The notes beneath the pieces were generated by a model that had not been told where the DNA came from, made no database searches, and saw only the letters and a program-made list of their open reading frames with translations. A DNA stretch of 12,111 nt. Origin: Pseudomonadota bacterium (lineage in GTDB: Bacteria > Pseudomonadota > Gammaproteobacteria > Arenicellales > Arenicellaceae). A program made the translations under genes and the position numbers. How positions within the stretch are numbered: the first letter of the stretch is position 1; each line of letters starts with the position of its first letter. Of the stretch, positions 1 through 5,607 are shown in pieces. Location: positions 1-12,111 of the forward strand of contig JABJKL010000161.1 in NCBI GenBank assembly GCA_018660405.1. Direction: 5' to 3'.

Positions 1-981
1 GACTTCAAGGTGAAAGAAATTGAAATGGATGCGCTGCCGGAGTTACCGTTCAAGGTGATGATGAACGTAGGCAATCCAGAACGGGCTTTCGATTTTCAAC
101 GGTTGCCGAATGCAGGTGTTGGCCTCGCTCGATTGGAATTTATTATTAATAACACCATCGGAGTGCACCCCAAGGCGCTACTTAATTACTCAATGATGGA
201 TGCCGATTTAAAAGCCAGCATCGACGATCGTATTGCGGGTTACGCAGACCCCAGGACTTTTTATGTTCAGAAATTGATAGAGGGGATATCCACATTGGCC
301 GCTGCGTTTTCTCCCAAGCCAGTAATTGTGCGTATGTCAGATTTTAAATCGAACGAATATGCCAATATGTTAGGTGGAGAAATGTTCGAGCCCGAGGAAG
401 AAAACCCAATGCTCGGATTTCGAGGCGCTAGCCGATATATTTCTTCATCGTTTCGCGAGTGTTTCGAGCTCGAATGTGAGGCGCTCAAATATGTTCGGGA
501 TGAGATGGGTTTAACCAATGTATGGCTTATGGTGCCGTACGTGCGGACGCTGGAAGAGGCTGATCAAGTGGTCGAGTTGTTGGCTGAAAACGACTTGAAG
601 AGAGGTGAGAACGGCTTAAACATCATCATGATGTGTGAAATTCCCAGTAACGCCATTCTCGCGGATGAGTTTTTAGAGCGTTTTGACGGCATGTCTATCG
701 GTTCTAATGATTTGACCCAGTTAACGCTTGGTTTGGATCGTGATTCCGGGCTAGTCGCCCACTTGTTTGATGAACGGGATCCAGCGGTAAAAGCGTTGCT
801 ATCAAAAGCCATCGAAGCGTGCACTAAAGCGGGGAAATATATCGGAATATGTGGGCAGGGGCCGTCTGATCATCCAGATTTGGCGAAATGGTTGATGGAG
901 CAGGGAATAGACAGTGTTTCTCTGAATCCCGATACTGTCGTCGAAACCTGGCTCTTTTTGGCGGGACAGGAAGTAAAGTAG
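1..981 (+). CDS. ppsA: Phosphoenolpyruvate synthase, C-terminal part (5' end outside window)
   Basis: The frame is open from base 1, so this is the last 326 residues of a protein of roughly 790 residues in E. coli. PpsA converts pyruvate, ATP and water to phosphoenolpyruvate, AMP and phosphate in the cytoplasm, allowing gluconeogenesis from three-carbon substrates. The fragment is the PEP/pyruvate-binding TIM-barrel domain. Visible signatures are GLARLEF (fragment residues 41-47, with the substrate-binding arginine), DFKSNEYANMLGGE, the EENPMLGFRGASRY segment, GSNDLTQ (234-240), and GICGQGPSDH, whose cysteine (fragment residue 284) matches the catalytic cysteine of the family. The GTG at base 10 is not a start; homology continues upstream of it. 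The gene ends in TAG and converges with the methyltransferase gene 27 bases away. No clear intrinsic terminator with a T tract follows it. Confidence 0.97.
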   Translation, partial: DFKVKEIEMDALPELPFKVMMNVGNPERAFDFQRLPNAGVGLARLEFIINNTIGVHPKALLNYSMMDADLKASIDDRIAGYADPRTFYVQKLIEGISTLAAAFSPKPVIVRMSDFKSNEYANMLGGEMFEPEEENPMLGFRGASRYISSSFRECFELECEALKYVRDEMGLTNVWLMVPYVRTLEEADQVVELLAENDLKRGENGLNIIMMCEIPSNAILADEFLERFDGMSIGSNDLTQLTLGLDRDSGLVAHLFDERDPAVKALLSKAIEACTKAGKYIGICGQGPSDHPDLAKWLMEQGIDSVSLNPDTVVETWLFLAGQEVK

Positions 982-1008
982 TAATCTAGTTTAGGACACG
1001 ACACTACC

Positions 1009-2208
1009 CTAGTTACGCGGTAAAACCCTTGCAAACGTAGTTTTCAGGTATCGTGTTTCAGGCATTGCCGGATGAATAGGGTGATCTCTGCTTTGGCCCA
1101 TTTCGGCGAGTATTTGCAATTGTCGGTCAACATGAACGGCGGCGCGGTTAACCATAGTGAGAAAGTCTTTGGCAGGCATATGGTGTGAGCAGCTACAGGT
1201 CGCTATGATGCCGTCGGGTTTGACCAGTGAAATGCCGCGTTCATTGAGTTTTTGGTAACCTCTAAAACCGTTTCGAAAGTCTTTTTTACGTTTTATAAAT
1301 GCCGGTGGATCGAGTACTACGACATCGGCATTTTCCCCGTCTGCTTTTAGGCCAGCCAAAACCTCGGTCGCGTTTCCTTGCACGGTGAATACTCGGTCAG
1401 ACACACCATTACGTTGAGCATTTTCGGCAACATATTCAAGGGCAGATTCAGAGGTGTCAATGCAGATAACTCGTTTTGCTCCGTGACTGGCGGTCTGCAC
1501 GCCCCATGCGCCGATATAAGAGCAAGCGTCAATAACCGTTTTATCTTTGACAAGTGGATTTAACCATTGTCGATTATCGTGTTGGTCATAAAACCAACCC
1601 GTTTTTTGCCCATTGGCAATGGGGACTACAAATTCAGTTCCACCTTCGCGCAAGACTGTTTCATCCGGTAGTTCGCCGACCTTCTCTGTATAGTTGCTGA
1701 GACCTTCCAATTTGCGCGAGCCGGAGTTGCAACGCAATATCATCCCGACGGGCTGAACCACCTTGTCAAGAGCCGCCACGATTTCCTCTTTAAGCACTTC
1801 CATGCCCGCAGTCGAGATTTGTACGACTAAAACATCACCAAATCGATCAACAACCAAGCCGGGTAGTAAATCACTTTCGCCAAACACGAGCCGATAAAAA
1901 GGTTCTGGATAGAATCGTTCCCGCAGGCTAAGTGCCACTTTTAAGCGATGAATAAGTAATGATTTGTTCATCGGGTATTTTGGGTCTCGGCTGGTGATGC
2001 GAGCACATATTAGCGAATGTGGATTAGCGTAGGCATGTGCCAGCCATTTGCCCGTTGACGAATGCAGCTCTACCGCCTGGCCAGGGTTGAGTTGATTCAG
2101 TGGGCTAATGTGTGTATCAATCTCATTGCTATAGATCCATAGGTGCCCGCTAGTCAGGCGTTTTTCTTCATTTTTTTTCAGCCGTAGAACAGTTGTGGAG
2201 TCATTCAT
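1009..2208 (-). CDS. rlmI: RlmI-like class I SAM-dependent 23S rRNA (cytosine-C5) methyltransferase
   Basis: The 399-residue protein has the length and architecture of RlmI (E. coli, 396 residues), which makes m5C1962 in 23S rRNA. An N-terminal PUA-like RNA-binding domain covers about residues 5-85 (with LTSGHLWIYSNEI). A central linker has GESDLLPGLVVDRFG (110-124). The C-terminal Rossmann methyltransferase domain starts near 200 with TGWFYDQHDNR (203-213). The SAM-binding motif I is VIDACSYIGAWG (225-236), the acidic residue after strand 2 is D251, motif IV is DPPAF (300-304), and motif VI is TCSCS (337-341). By analogy with this family one of the two cysteines there (C338 or C340) would be the nucleophile; that assignment is inferred. 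The ATG at 2208 follows a purine-rich GGGA on the minus strand. It lies 32 bases after the DUF938 gene in the same direction, so co-transcription is likely. The exact target nucleotide is not shown by the sequence; a related RlmI/RlmK/RlmL-type specificity is possible. Confidence 0.88.
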   Translation of the reverse strand: MNDSTTVLRLKKNEEKRLTSGHLWIYSNEIDTHISPLNQLNPGQAVELHSSTGKWLAHAYANPHSLICARITSRDPKYPMNKSLLIHRLKVALSLRERFYPEPFYRLVFGESDLLPGLVVDRFGDVLVVQISTAGMEVLKEEIVAALDKVVQPVGMILRCNSGSRKLEGLSNYTEKVGELPDETVLREGGTEFVVPIANGQKTGWFYDQHDNRQWLNPLVKDKTVIDACSYIGAWGVQTASHGAKRVICIDTSESALEYVAENAQRNGVSDRVFTVQGNATEVLAGLKADGENADVVVLDPPAFIKRKKDFRNGFRGYQKLNERGISLVKPDGIIATCSCSHHMPAKDFLTMVNRAAVHVDRQLQILAEMGQSRDHPIHPAMPETRYLKTTFARVLPRN

Positions 2209-2239
2209 CTGTTTTCCCTTTTTATTTGTACAGGCTTTT

Positions 2240-2259
2240 ATTAACCATCGATGGTTAAT
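2240..2259. repeat. Perfect 20-bp palindrome at the 3' end of the DUF938 gene
   Basis: Bases 2240-2249 (ATTAACCATC) are followed directly by their exact reverse complement at 2250-2259, giving a self-complementary 20-mer centred on ATCGAT. It covers the last five codons (Leu-Thr-Ile-Asp-Gly) and the TAA stop of the DUF938 gene and lies just upstream of the rlmI ribosome binding site. There is no T tract on either side, so it is not a standard intrinsic terminator. With no unpaired loop it could fold only as a smaller hairpin of about 8 bp, or serve as a dimeric protein-binding site. Its function is unknown. Confidence 0.7.
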
Positions 2260-2888
2260 GGCTTACGCTGGGTTTTAGTTGAGGATTTTCGCCAAATAAT
2301 ACATTGGTTGTTAGTCGGCATTGCGTGGTCGGCTATACAGATAAAATGGTTTTTGTCCGCCAGTTCGTTAACCCACTCGAAATCACGCAAACCACTGGCT
2401 GGGTCGCGCTGCTTCAGCCAAATATCAAACCTGGCATTGCTCGGCGTAGTGAACTCGTTGGCGTATTTGAACGGTCCATAAACGATAACGAGGGCATCGG
2501 TTTTAAGTAACGTTCCCGCGTGCTGCCAGAATGCCTCTACATGTTGTTCAGACATAATGTGGAACGTATTGCAGGTAAAAAGGATGTCAGGGTTGTGATC
2601 GCTCCAACACTCTTCGGCAACGTCGATAATTATGGCTGCGCGCACATTGCCTGGAGCCTCAACATCTAACCGCAGCTTCAGTGCGGCCAGGTTATCCTCT
2701 ATTTCGCTGGGCTGCCAAGTGATGTGCGGTGCCTGTTTGGCCATCCATACTGCGTGTTGTCCAGTACCACTGCCGATTTCCAGTAACCGGCAGGCGTTGC
2801 CAAGCAGTGGTGCAAGTATATCAAAGATTGCTTGCTTATTGCGTTCACAGGGTCCGCTGTGCGGTAATTGATCGGTCTTATGGTTCAT
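2241..2888 (-). CDS. DUF938 family SAM-dependent methyltransferase-fold protein
   Basis: This is a 215-residue cytoplasmic protein of the DUF938 family, whose reaction is not known to me. The family signature CERNK occurs at residues 14-18, followed by the SAM-binding motif I, LLEIGSGTGQHAVWMA (35-50). After that come WQPSEIEDN (58-66), the post-motif strand ILFTCNTFHIM (102-112), and the family-specific VYGPFKY..TTPSN..FD.WL..RDP..GLRDFE region (137-171). It ends in the conserved AMPTNN (189-194) and IIWRK. I chose the ATG at 2888 because the family normally begins about a dozen residues before CERNK. An upstream in-frame TTG at 2924 would add 12 residues, but neither start has a good Shine-Dalgarno sequence. 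About 15 residues after IIWR are an extra tail that ends in the palindrome at 2240-2259. The gene is first in a probable two-gene unit with rlmI, which hints, without proof, at a role linked to RNA modification or translation. Confidence 0.88.
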   Translation of the reverse strand: MNHKTDQLPHSGPCERNKQAIFDILAPLLGNACRLLEIGSGTGQHAVWMAKQAPHITWQPSEIEDNLAALKLRLDVEAPGNVRAAIIIDVAEECWSDHNPDILFTCNTFHIMSEQHVEAFWQHAGTLLKTDALVIVYGPFKYANEFTTPSNARFDIWLKQRDPASGLRDFEWVNELADKNHFICIADHAMPTNNQCIIWRKSSTKTQRKPLTIDG

Positions 2889-2976
2889 GCGCCGCACTTT
2901 GCACTTATCGATAGCCCGGTTCAAGTTATCGATTGTTAAAGAGTCGGTGAATAGGAGCTTGGTACAGCGGTTGTGC

Positions 2977-3006
2977 GTCTATTTATTTTTTAAATAAAGA
3001 CTTTTT
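2977..3006 (+). other. AT-rich inverted repeat followed by a T5 run
   Basis: TTTATTT (2982-2988) and AAATAAA (2992-2998) pair around a TTT loop, and GTC (2977-2979) can pair with GAC (2999-3001) with a two-base TA bulge. TTTTT follows at 3002-3006. It resembles an intrinsic terminator in layout, but the stem is almost all A-T and no plus-strand gene lies upstream in this window. It could be a relic of a terminator from a gene that used to precede rplK, or a local DNA feature. Confidence 0.3.
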
Positions 3007-3093
3007 AGGGGGTGGGCTAACGATGGAATCCGGGCGCATACTTGGTGGTTTCAGAGCAGAGTAAAAGGGCCTATAAATTACTGATTTTTAAGC

Positions 3094-3121
3094 TTGACCC
3101 AACGGTAAGCATGAGTATACT
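3094..3121 (+). promoter_or_regulatory. Sigma-70 promoter for the rplK-rpoC cluster
   Basis: TTGACC (3094-3099) as -35 and TATACT (3116-3121) as -10 are separated by 16 bases. Each has one mismatch to consensus. An AT-rich block (about 3070-3092) sits immediately upstream, in the place of an UP element. The sequence after the -10 box is GC-rich (GCGCG at 3123-3127), which resembles the discriminators of stringently controlled ribosomal promoters. Transcription would begin near 3128, giving a leader of about 63 nt before rplK. It corresponds in position to the L11 promoter of E. coli. Confidence 0.72.
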
Positions 3122-3127
3122 TGCGCG

Positions 3128-3190
3128 TCCTTAAAAGCAGGGGAGCTCGCGATATTTTATCGGGGCGTTTGTACCCACCCGGAGTAAAAA
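3128..3190 (+). promoter_or_regulatory. rplK mRNA leader, possible L1 autoregulatory site, and ribosome binding site
   Basis: The leader contains a perfect small hairpin, CGATA and TATCG around a TTT loop (3150-3162). Immediately after it, CGGG (3161-3164) can pair with CCCG (3178-3181), which overlaps the first base of the Shine-Dalgarno GGAG (3181-3184, six bases before the ATG). The two pairings share C3161 and G3162. In E. coli, L1 represses the L11 operon by binding the mRNA just before rplK at a mimic of its 23S site. This leader is the expected place for that, but I cannot match it base by base to the known L1 target. Confidence 0.4.
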
Positions 3191-3622
3191 ATGGCAAAGA
3201 AAGTAGACGCTTACATTAAGCTTCAAGTCCCTGCTGGCTCAGCCAACCCCAGCCCGCCTGTCGGCCCTGCATTAGGCCAACATGGCCTCAATATCATGGA
3301 ATTCTGCAAGGCGTTTAACGCATCAACGCAGGAGTTGGAAAAAGGAATGCCCATCCCCGTCGTGATTACGGTCTATAGCGACAAGAGTTTTACCTATATT
3401 CAAAAAACGCCTCCAGCGTCGGTTTTGCTTAAAAAGGCGGCCGGTATTAGTAAGGGTAGCGGTGTGCCAAATCTTGAGAAAGTTGGCAAGGTCAGCCGCG
3501 CTCAGCTGGAAGAGATTGCCACTACGAAGATGCCCGATTTGAACGCATACGATATGGATCAGGCGGTTCGAATTATTGCTGGCAGCGCCAGAAGTATGGG
3601 CATCGAGACGGACGAGGGTTAG
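3191..3622 (+). CDS. rplK: 50S ribosomal protein L11
   Basis: The 143-residue protein has the normal length of L11, which binds the GTPase-associated centre of 23S rRNA at the base of the L12 stalk and is needed for RelA activation on stalled ribosomes. The N-terminal domain shows ANPSPPVGPALGQHG (18-32), the proline-rich helix region contacted by thiostrepton-type antibiotics, followed by NIMEFCKAFNA. The C-terminal rRNA-binding domain has TPPASVLLKKAAG and KVGKVSRAQL. The ATG has a GGAG ribosome binding site six bases upstream. It is the first gene of the cluster here, directly behind its own promoter, where nusG would normally be the upstream neighbour. Its stop lies 5 bases before the rplA start. 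Confidence 0.99.
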   Translation: MAKKVDAYIKLQVPAGSANPSPPVGPALGQHGLNIMEFCKAFNASTQELEKGMPIPVVITVYSDKSFTYIQKTPPASVLLKKAAGISKGSGVPNLEKVGKVSRAQLEEIATTKMPDLNAYDMDQAVRIIAGSARSMGIETDEG

Positions 3623-3627
3623 CAGCG

Positions 3628-4326
3628 ATGGCGAAATTGTCTAAAAGAGCTCAGGTATTTGCTGACAAAGTAGATCGCGATAGTTTTTACGCGATGGACG
3701 CAGCACTGAGCCTGCTAAAAGAAACTGCATCGGCCAAATTTGATGAATCAGTGGATGTCTCGATTAATTTGGGTGTTGATTCACGAAAATCAGACCAGAA
3801 TGTTCGAGGTGCCACCGTGTTACCTAAAGGCACCGGCAAAACGGTACGCGTTGCGGTGTTTACCGAGGGCGATAATGCTGAGGCTGCTAAAGCTGCTGGT
3901 GCTGACATCGTTGGTATGGATGATCTGGCAGAGAAGGTGAAAAAGGGCGAGATGGATTTTGACATCGTGATAGCCAGTCCGGACGCGATGCGCGTGGTTG
4001 GTCAACTCGGTCAGATTCTCGGTCCACGTGGCTTGATGCCTAACCCCAAGACGGGCACAGTTTCTGCGGACGTTAAAACTGCTGTAGAGAATGCAAAAGC
4101 GGGTCAAATTCAGTTTCGTAACGATAAGGCGGGCATTATTCAATGTTCGATTGGGAAGGCCTCTTTTGACGTTGATTCCCTTAAAGAAAATTTGTTGGCG
4201 CTTTTAAGTGCTCTGCATAAGGCAAAGCCTGCTAGTGCGAAGGGCCAATATTTCAAACGAGTTTCCGTGTCTACCACAATGGGGCCCGGAATACGCGTCG
4301 ATCGCGCAACCCTGCCGGTGTTCTAG
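3628..4326 (+). CDS. rplA: 50S ribosomal protein L1
   Basis: The 232-residue protein (234 in E. coli) binds 23S rRNA helices 76-78 and forms the mobile L1 stalk that moves deacylated tRNA from the E site. It is also the translational repressor of the rplK-rplA mRNA in E. coli. The family signature GPRGLMPNPKTGTVS is at 132-146, and the conserved end region has TTMGPGIRVD. The start is 5 bases after the rplK stop, with GAGGG (3614-3618) inside the end of rplK acting as ribosome binding site. Translation of the two genes is therefore probably coupled. The N-terminal MAKLSKR and the length support the chosen ATG. Confidence 0.99.
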   Translation: MAKLSKRAQVFADKVDRDSFYAMDAALSLLKETASAKFDESVDVSINLGVDSRKSDQNVRGATVLPKGTGKTVRVAVFTEGDNAEAAKAAGADIVGMDDLAEKVKKGEMDFDIVIASPDAMRVVGQLGQILGPRGLMPNPKTGTVSADVKTAVENAKAGQIQFRNDKAGIIQCSIGKASFDVDSLKENLLALLSALHKAKPASAKGQYFKRVSVSTTMGPGIRVDRATLPVF

Positions 4327-4344
4327 CAGAAGCGATCGTTAGGT

Positions 4345-4457
4345 GTTCACTGTCATTCGTGATGGTGGGCTGTCAAAGACCGCAGGTGTGAGGAAACTCA
4401 CTTAATAAGTAAAGTCTTAGTCTTTAAGATAAGGCAAGCGCTAACCCGCGTAGATAG
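4345..4457 (+). promoter_or_regulatory. L10 leader RNA (L10-L7/L12 autoregulation element)
   Basis: The rplA-rplJ spacer carries a structured leader. Hairpin one pairs CACTGTCA (4348-4355) with TGATGGTG (4360-4367) around a TTCG loop and can be extended to 4345/4370. Next comes CAAAGACCGCAGGT (4374-4387), whose last seven bases pair with ACCCGCG (4444-4450) with one mismatch. The flanking AAAGAC and TAGATAG look like the two strands of the kink-turn bound by L10. Inside this domain is a hairpin with a GAAA loop (GTGAG 4388-4392, CTCAC 4397-4401) and another with TAAAG (4410-4414) and CTTTA (4422-4426). In known systems the L10-(L7/L12) complex binds here and represses rplJ-rplL translation. 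No separate promoter for rplJ stood out. Confidence 0.8.
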
Positions 4458-4515
4458 TGTGCCTGGTAATGGATTCAAACTCCTGAACCTGGGTGCCATA
4501 ACTGGAGGTGGCTCT

Positions 4516-5043
4516 ATGAGCCTCGATCTTGAGCAAAAGAAGCAGGTTGTTGAGCAAGTCTCCTCTGTGTTGAGTGAGTCCGAAGCGGCAATACTCGCAG
4601 AATATCGTGGTTTGACGGTTGAACAGATGAGCGCTATGCGTCGTGAAGCACACGAGCAGGGCGTTTTCTTGAAGGTCATCAAAAACACGCTGCTACGTCG
4701 TGCTGTCAAGGACTCGGATTTTGAGTGCCTGGAAGATCAATTTACTGGTCCATTAGCGTTTGCAGCTTCGAGTGATCCTGTTGCGGTCGCCAAGGTGTTG
4801 AGTAAGTTTGAAGATAATTACGACGCGCTGAACATAACAGCCGGCGCAATGTCTGGAAACATGCTGAGCGCTGCTGAAATCAAGGCACTTTCCAAGCTAC
4901 CAAACCGGGAAGAGTTATTGGCCAAGTTGATGGGTACGATGCAAGCACCAATTGCTAAATTCGTTCAGACCCTTAACGAGGTGCCAACGGCTTTTGCTCG
5001 AACTTTGGCCGCTGTACGAGATGCAAAAGAGCCTTCAGCCTGA
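4516..5043 (+). CDS. rplJ: 50S ribosomal protein L10
   Basis: The 175-residue protein is the base of the L12 stalk: its N-terminal domain binds the L11 region of 23S rRNA and its C-terminal helix carries L7/L12 dimers. The start is the ATG at 4516 (MSLDLEQKKQ), preceded by GGAGG at 4504-4508 with a spacing of seven. The open frame extends upstream to a GTG at 4459, but that lies in the L10 leader and has no ribosome binding site, and L10 proteins begin near the chosen residue. Typical segments are AILAEYRGLTVEQM (25-38), LKVIKNTLLRRA (52-63) and the GPLAFAAS region. The last 40 residues form the helical tail for L12 binding. It is followed after 47 bases by rplL. Confidence 0.98.
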   Translation: MSLDLEQKKQVVEQVSSVLSESEAAILAEYRGLTVEQMSAMRREAHEQGVFLKVIKNTLLRRAVKDSDFECLEDQFTGPLAFAASSDPVAVAKVLSKFEDNYDALNITAGAMSGNMLSAAEIKALSKLPNREELLAKLMGTMQAPIAKFVQTLNEVPTAFARTLAAVRDAKEPSA

Positions 5044-5090
5044 AAGGGCCGACCTGATCCGGTTTAACATATAAGTTCTGGAGTTTTATC

Positions 5091-5465
5091 ATGAGTAAAG
5101 AAGATATTTTGGAAACAATTGCAGGCATGTCTGTACTTGAGCTGTCTGAGTTAATTGGTCAAATGGAAGAAAAATTCGGTGTATCTGCAGCTGCTGCAGT
5201 GGCCGTTGCAGCACCTGCAGCCGGTGGCGACGCTGGTGGCGCAGCTGCAGAGAAAGACGAGTTTGACGTGGTACTTACCTCTTTTGGCGAGAACAAGGTG
5301 GCGGTGATTAAAGCGGTTCGCGCCGCAACAGGTCTTGGCTTAAAGGAAGCTAAAGATTTGGTTGAGTCCGCGCCTGCACCTGTTAAAGAGGGTGTTGCCA
5401 AAGGCGAAGCCGAAGAATTGAAAAAAACACTTGAGGAAGCCGGGGCAGCGGTTGAGCTTAAGTAA
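5091..5465 (+). CDS. rplL: 50S ribosomal protein L7/L12
   Basis: The 124-residue acidic protein forms the flexible stalk that recruits and stimulates translation GTPases such as EF-G and EF-Tu. The N-terminal dimerisation and L10-binding domain covers about residues 1-31. An Ala/Gly-rich hinge (about 32-53) is encoded by repetitive GCAGCTGCAG-type sequence. The globular C-terminal domain (about 54-124) contains GLGLKEAKDLVE (81-92), the factor-binding helices. The ribosome binding site is TGGAG at 5079-5083. L7/L12 is needed in several copies per ribosome. The structured spacer that follows probably helps set its output apart from rpoB. Confidence 0.99.
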   Translation: MSKEDILETIAGMSVLELSELIGQMEEKFGVSAAAAVAVAAPAAGGDAGGAAAEKDEFDVVLTSFGENKVAVIKAVRAATGLGLKEAKDLVESAPAPVKEGVAKGEAEELKKTLEEAGAAVELK

Positions 5466-5484
5466 AGAAGTGAACTGTTTGTCT

Positions 5485-5524
5485 GGCAGCTTGTCGCCGG
5501 ATAAAAGTGATCTTGCCGTTTTTT
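5485..5524 (+). terminator. Weak attenuator-like element after rplL
   Basis: GGCA (5485-5488) can pair with TGCC (5514-5517), with GAT (5500-5502) and ATC (5510-5512) as a short inner pairing, followed by G and a TTTTTT run (5519-5524). An alternative local hairpin is TCTGGC (5482-5487) with GCCGGA (5496-5501). E. coli has a partial terminator just after rplL that lowers rpoB expression relative to rplL, and this is the equivalent place. The stem is weak, so termination, if any, should be partial. Confidence 0.35.
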
Positions 5525-5548
5525 CATTGAAATCGGCTTTGCAGAGCG

Positions 5549-5574
5549 CTGGGTTAACTCTTGAGTTAATCCAG
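5549..5574 (+). promoter_or_regulatory. Strong hairpin in the rplL-rpoB spacer, possible RNase III processing site
   Basis: Bases 5549-5560 (CTGGGTTAACTC) pair with 5563-5574 (GAGTTAATCCAG) as 12 consecutive base pairs with a single G-U wobble, around a two-base TT gap. In practice the top pair would open to give a four-base CTTG loop. No T tract follows, so it is not a standard intrinsic terminator. The rplL-rpoB spacer of E. coli has an RNase III processing site, and this stem is a candidate equivalent, though shorter than most RNase III substrates. Confidence 0.6.
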
Positions 5575-5607
5575 ATGGCGTCAAAAAGATTGATCAGGAA
5601 ATTGGTC

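Larger units (their letters stand above)
2889..3190. other. Divergent intergenic region between the DUF938 gene and rplK
   Basis: This stretch of about 300 bases holds no convincing protein gene. Going left to right it contains two copies of TTATCGAT (2905-2912 and 2926-2933) starting 21 bases apart, an AT-rich inverted repeat (2977-3001) followed by five Ts, an AT-rich block (about 3070-3092), the rplK promoter (3094-3121), and the rplK leader RNA. I could not identify a clear minus-strand promoter for the DUF938 gene. The positions normally filled by secE and nusG in this gene cluster are empty. Confidence 0.75.

Noticed and set aside
981..1016. GTAA-T-CTAG and CTAG-TTAC can pair between the convergent ppsA and rlmI ends, as a possible bidirectional terminator.
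   Set aside because: The stem is AT-rich, has a bulge and a 19-base loop, and no T tract follows on either strand.
2889..2924. TTG at 2924 as start of the DUF938 gene.
   Set aside because: It adds 12 residues that the family lacks and has no Shine-Dalgarno; the ATG at 2888 fits the family better.
3023..3064. 13-codon open frame upstream of the rplK promoter.
   Set aside because: Too short, no family, and it lies before the likely transcription start.
3001..3090. Possible tRNA-Trp or other tRNA remnant upstream of the cluster.
   Set aside because: I could not find a T-loop GGTTCGAATCC-type motif or a cloverleaf-compatible acceptor stem.
4459..4515. In-frame GTG at 4459 as a longer start for rplJ.
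   Set aside because: It lies in the L10 leader, has no ribosome binding site, and L10 proteins begin near the ATG at 4516, which has GGAGG.
5190..5255. Repetitive GCAGCTGCAG-like sequence in rplL as a possible repeat element.
   Set aside because: It is explained by the Ala-rich hinge of L7/L12.
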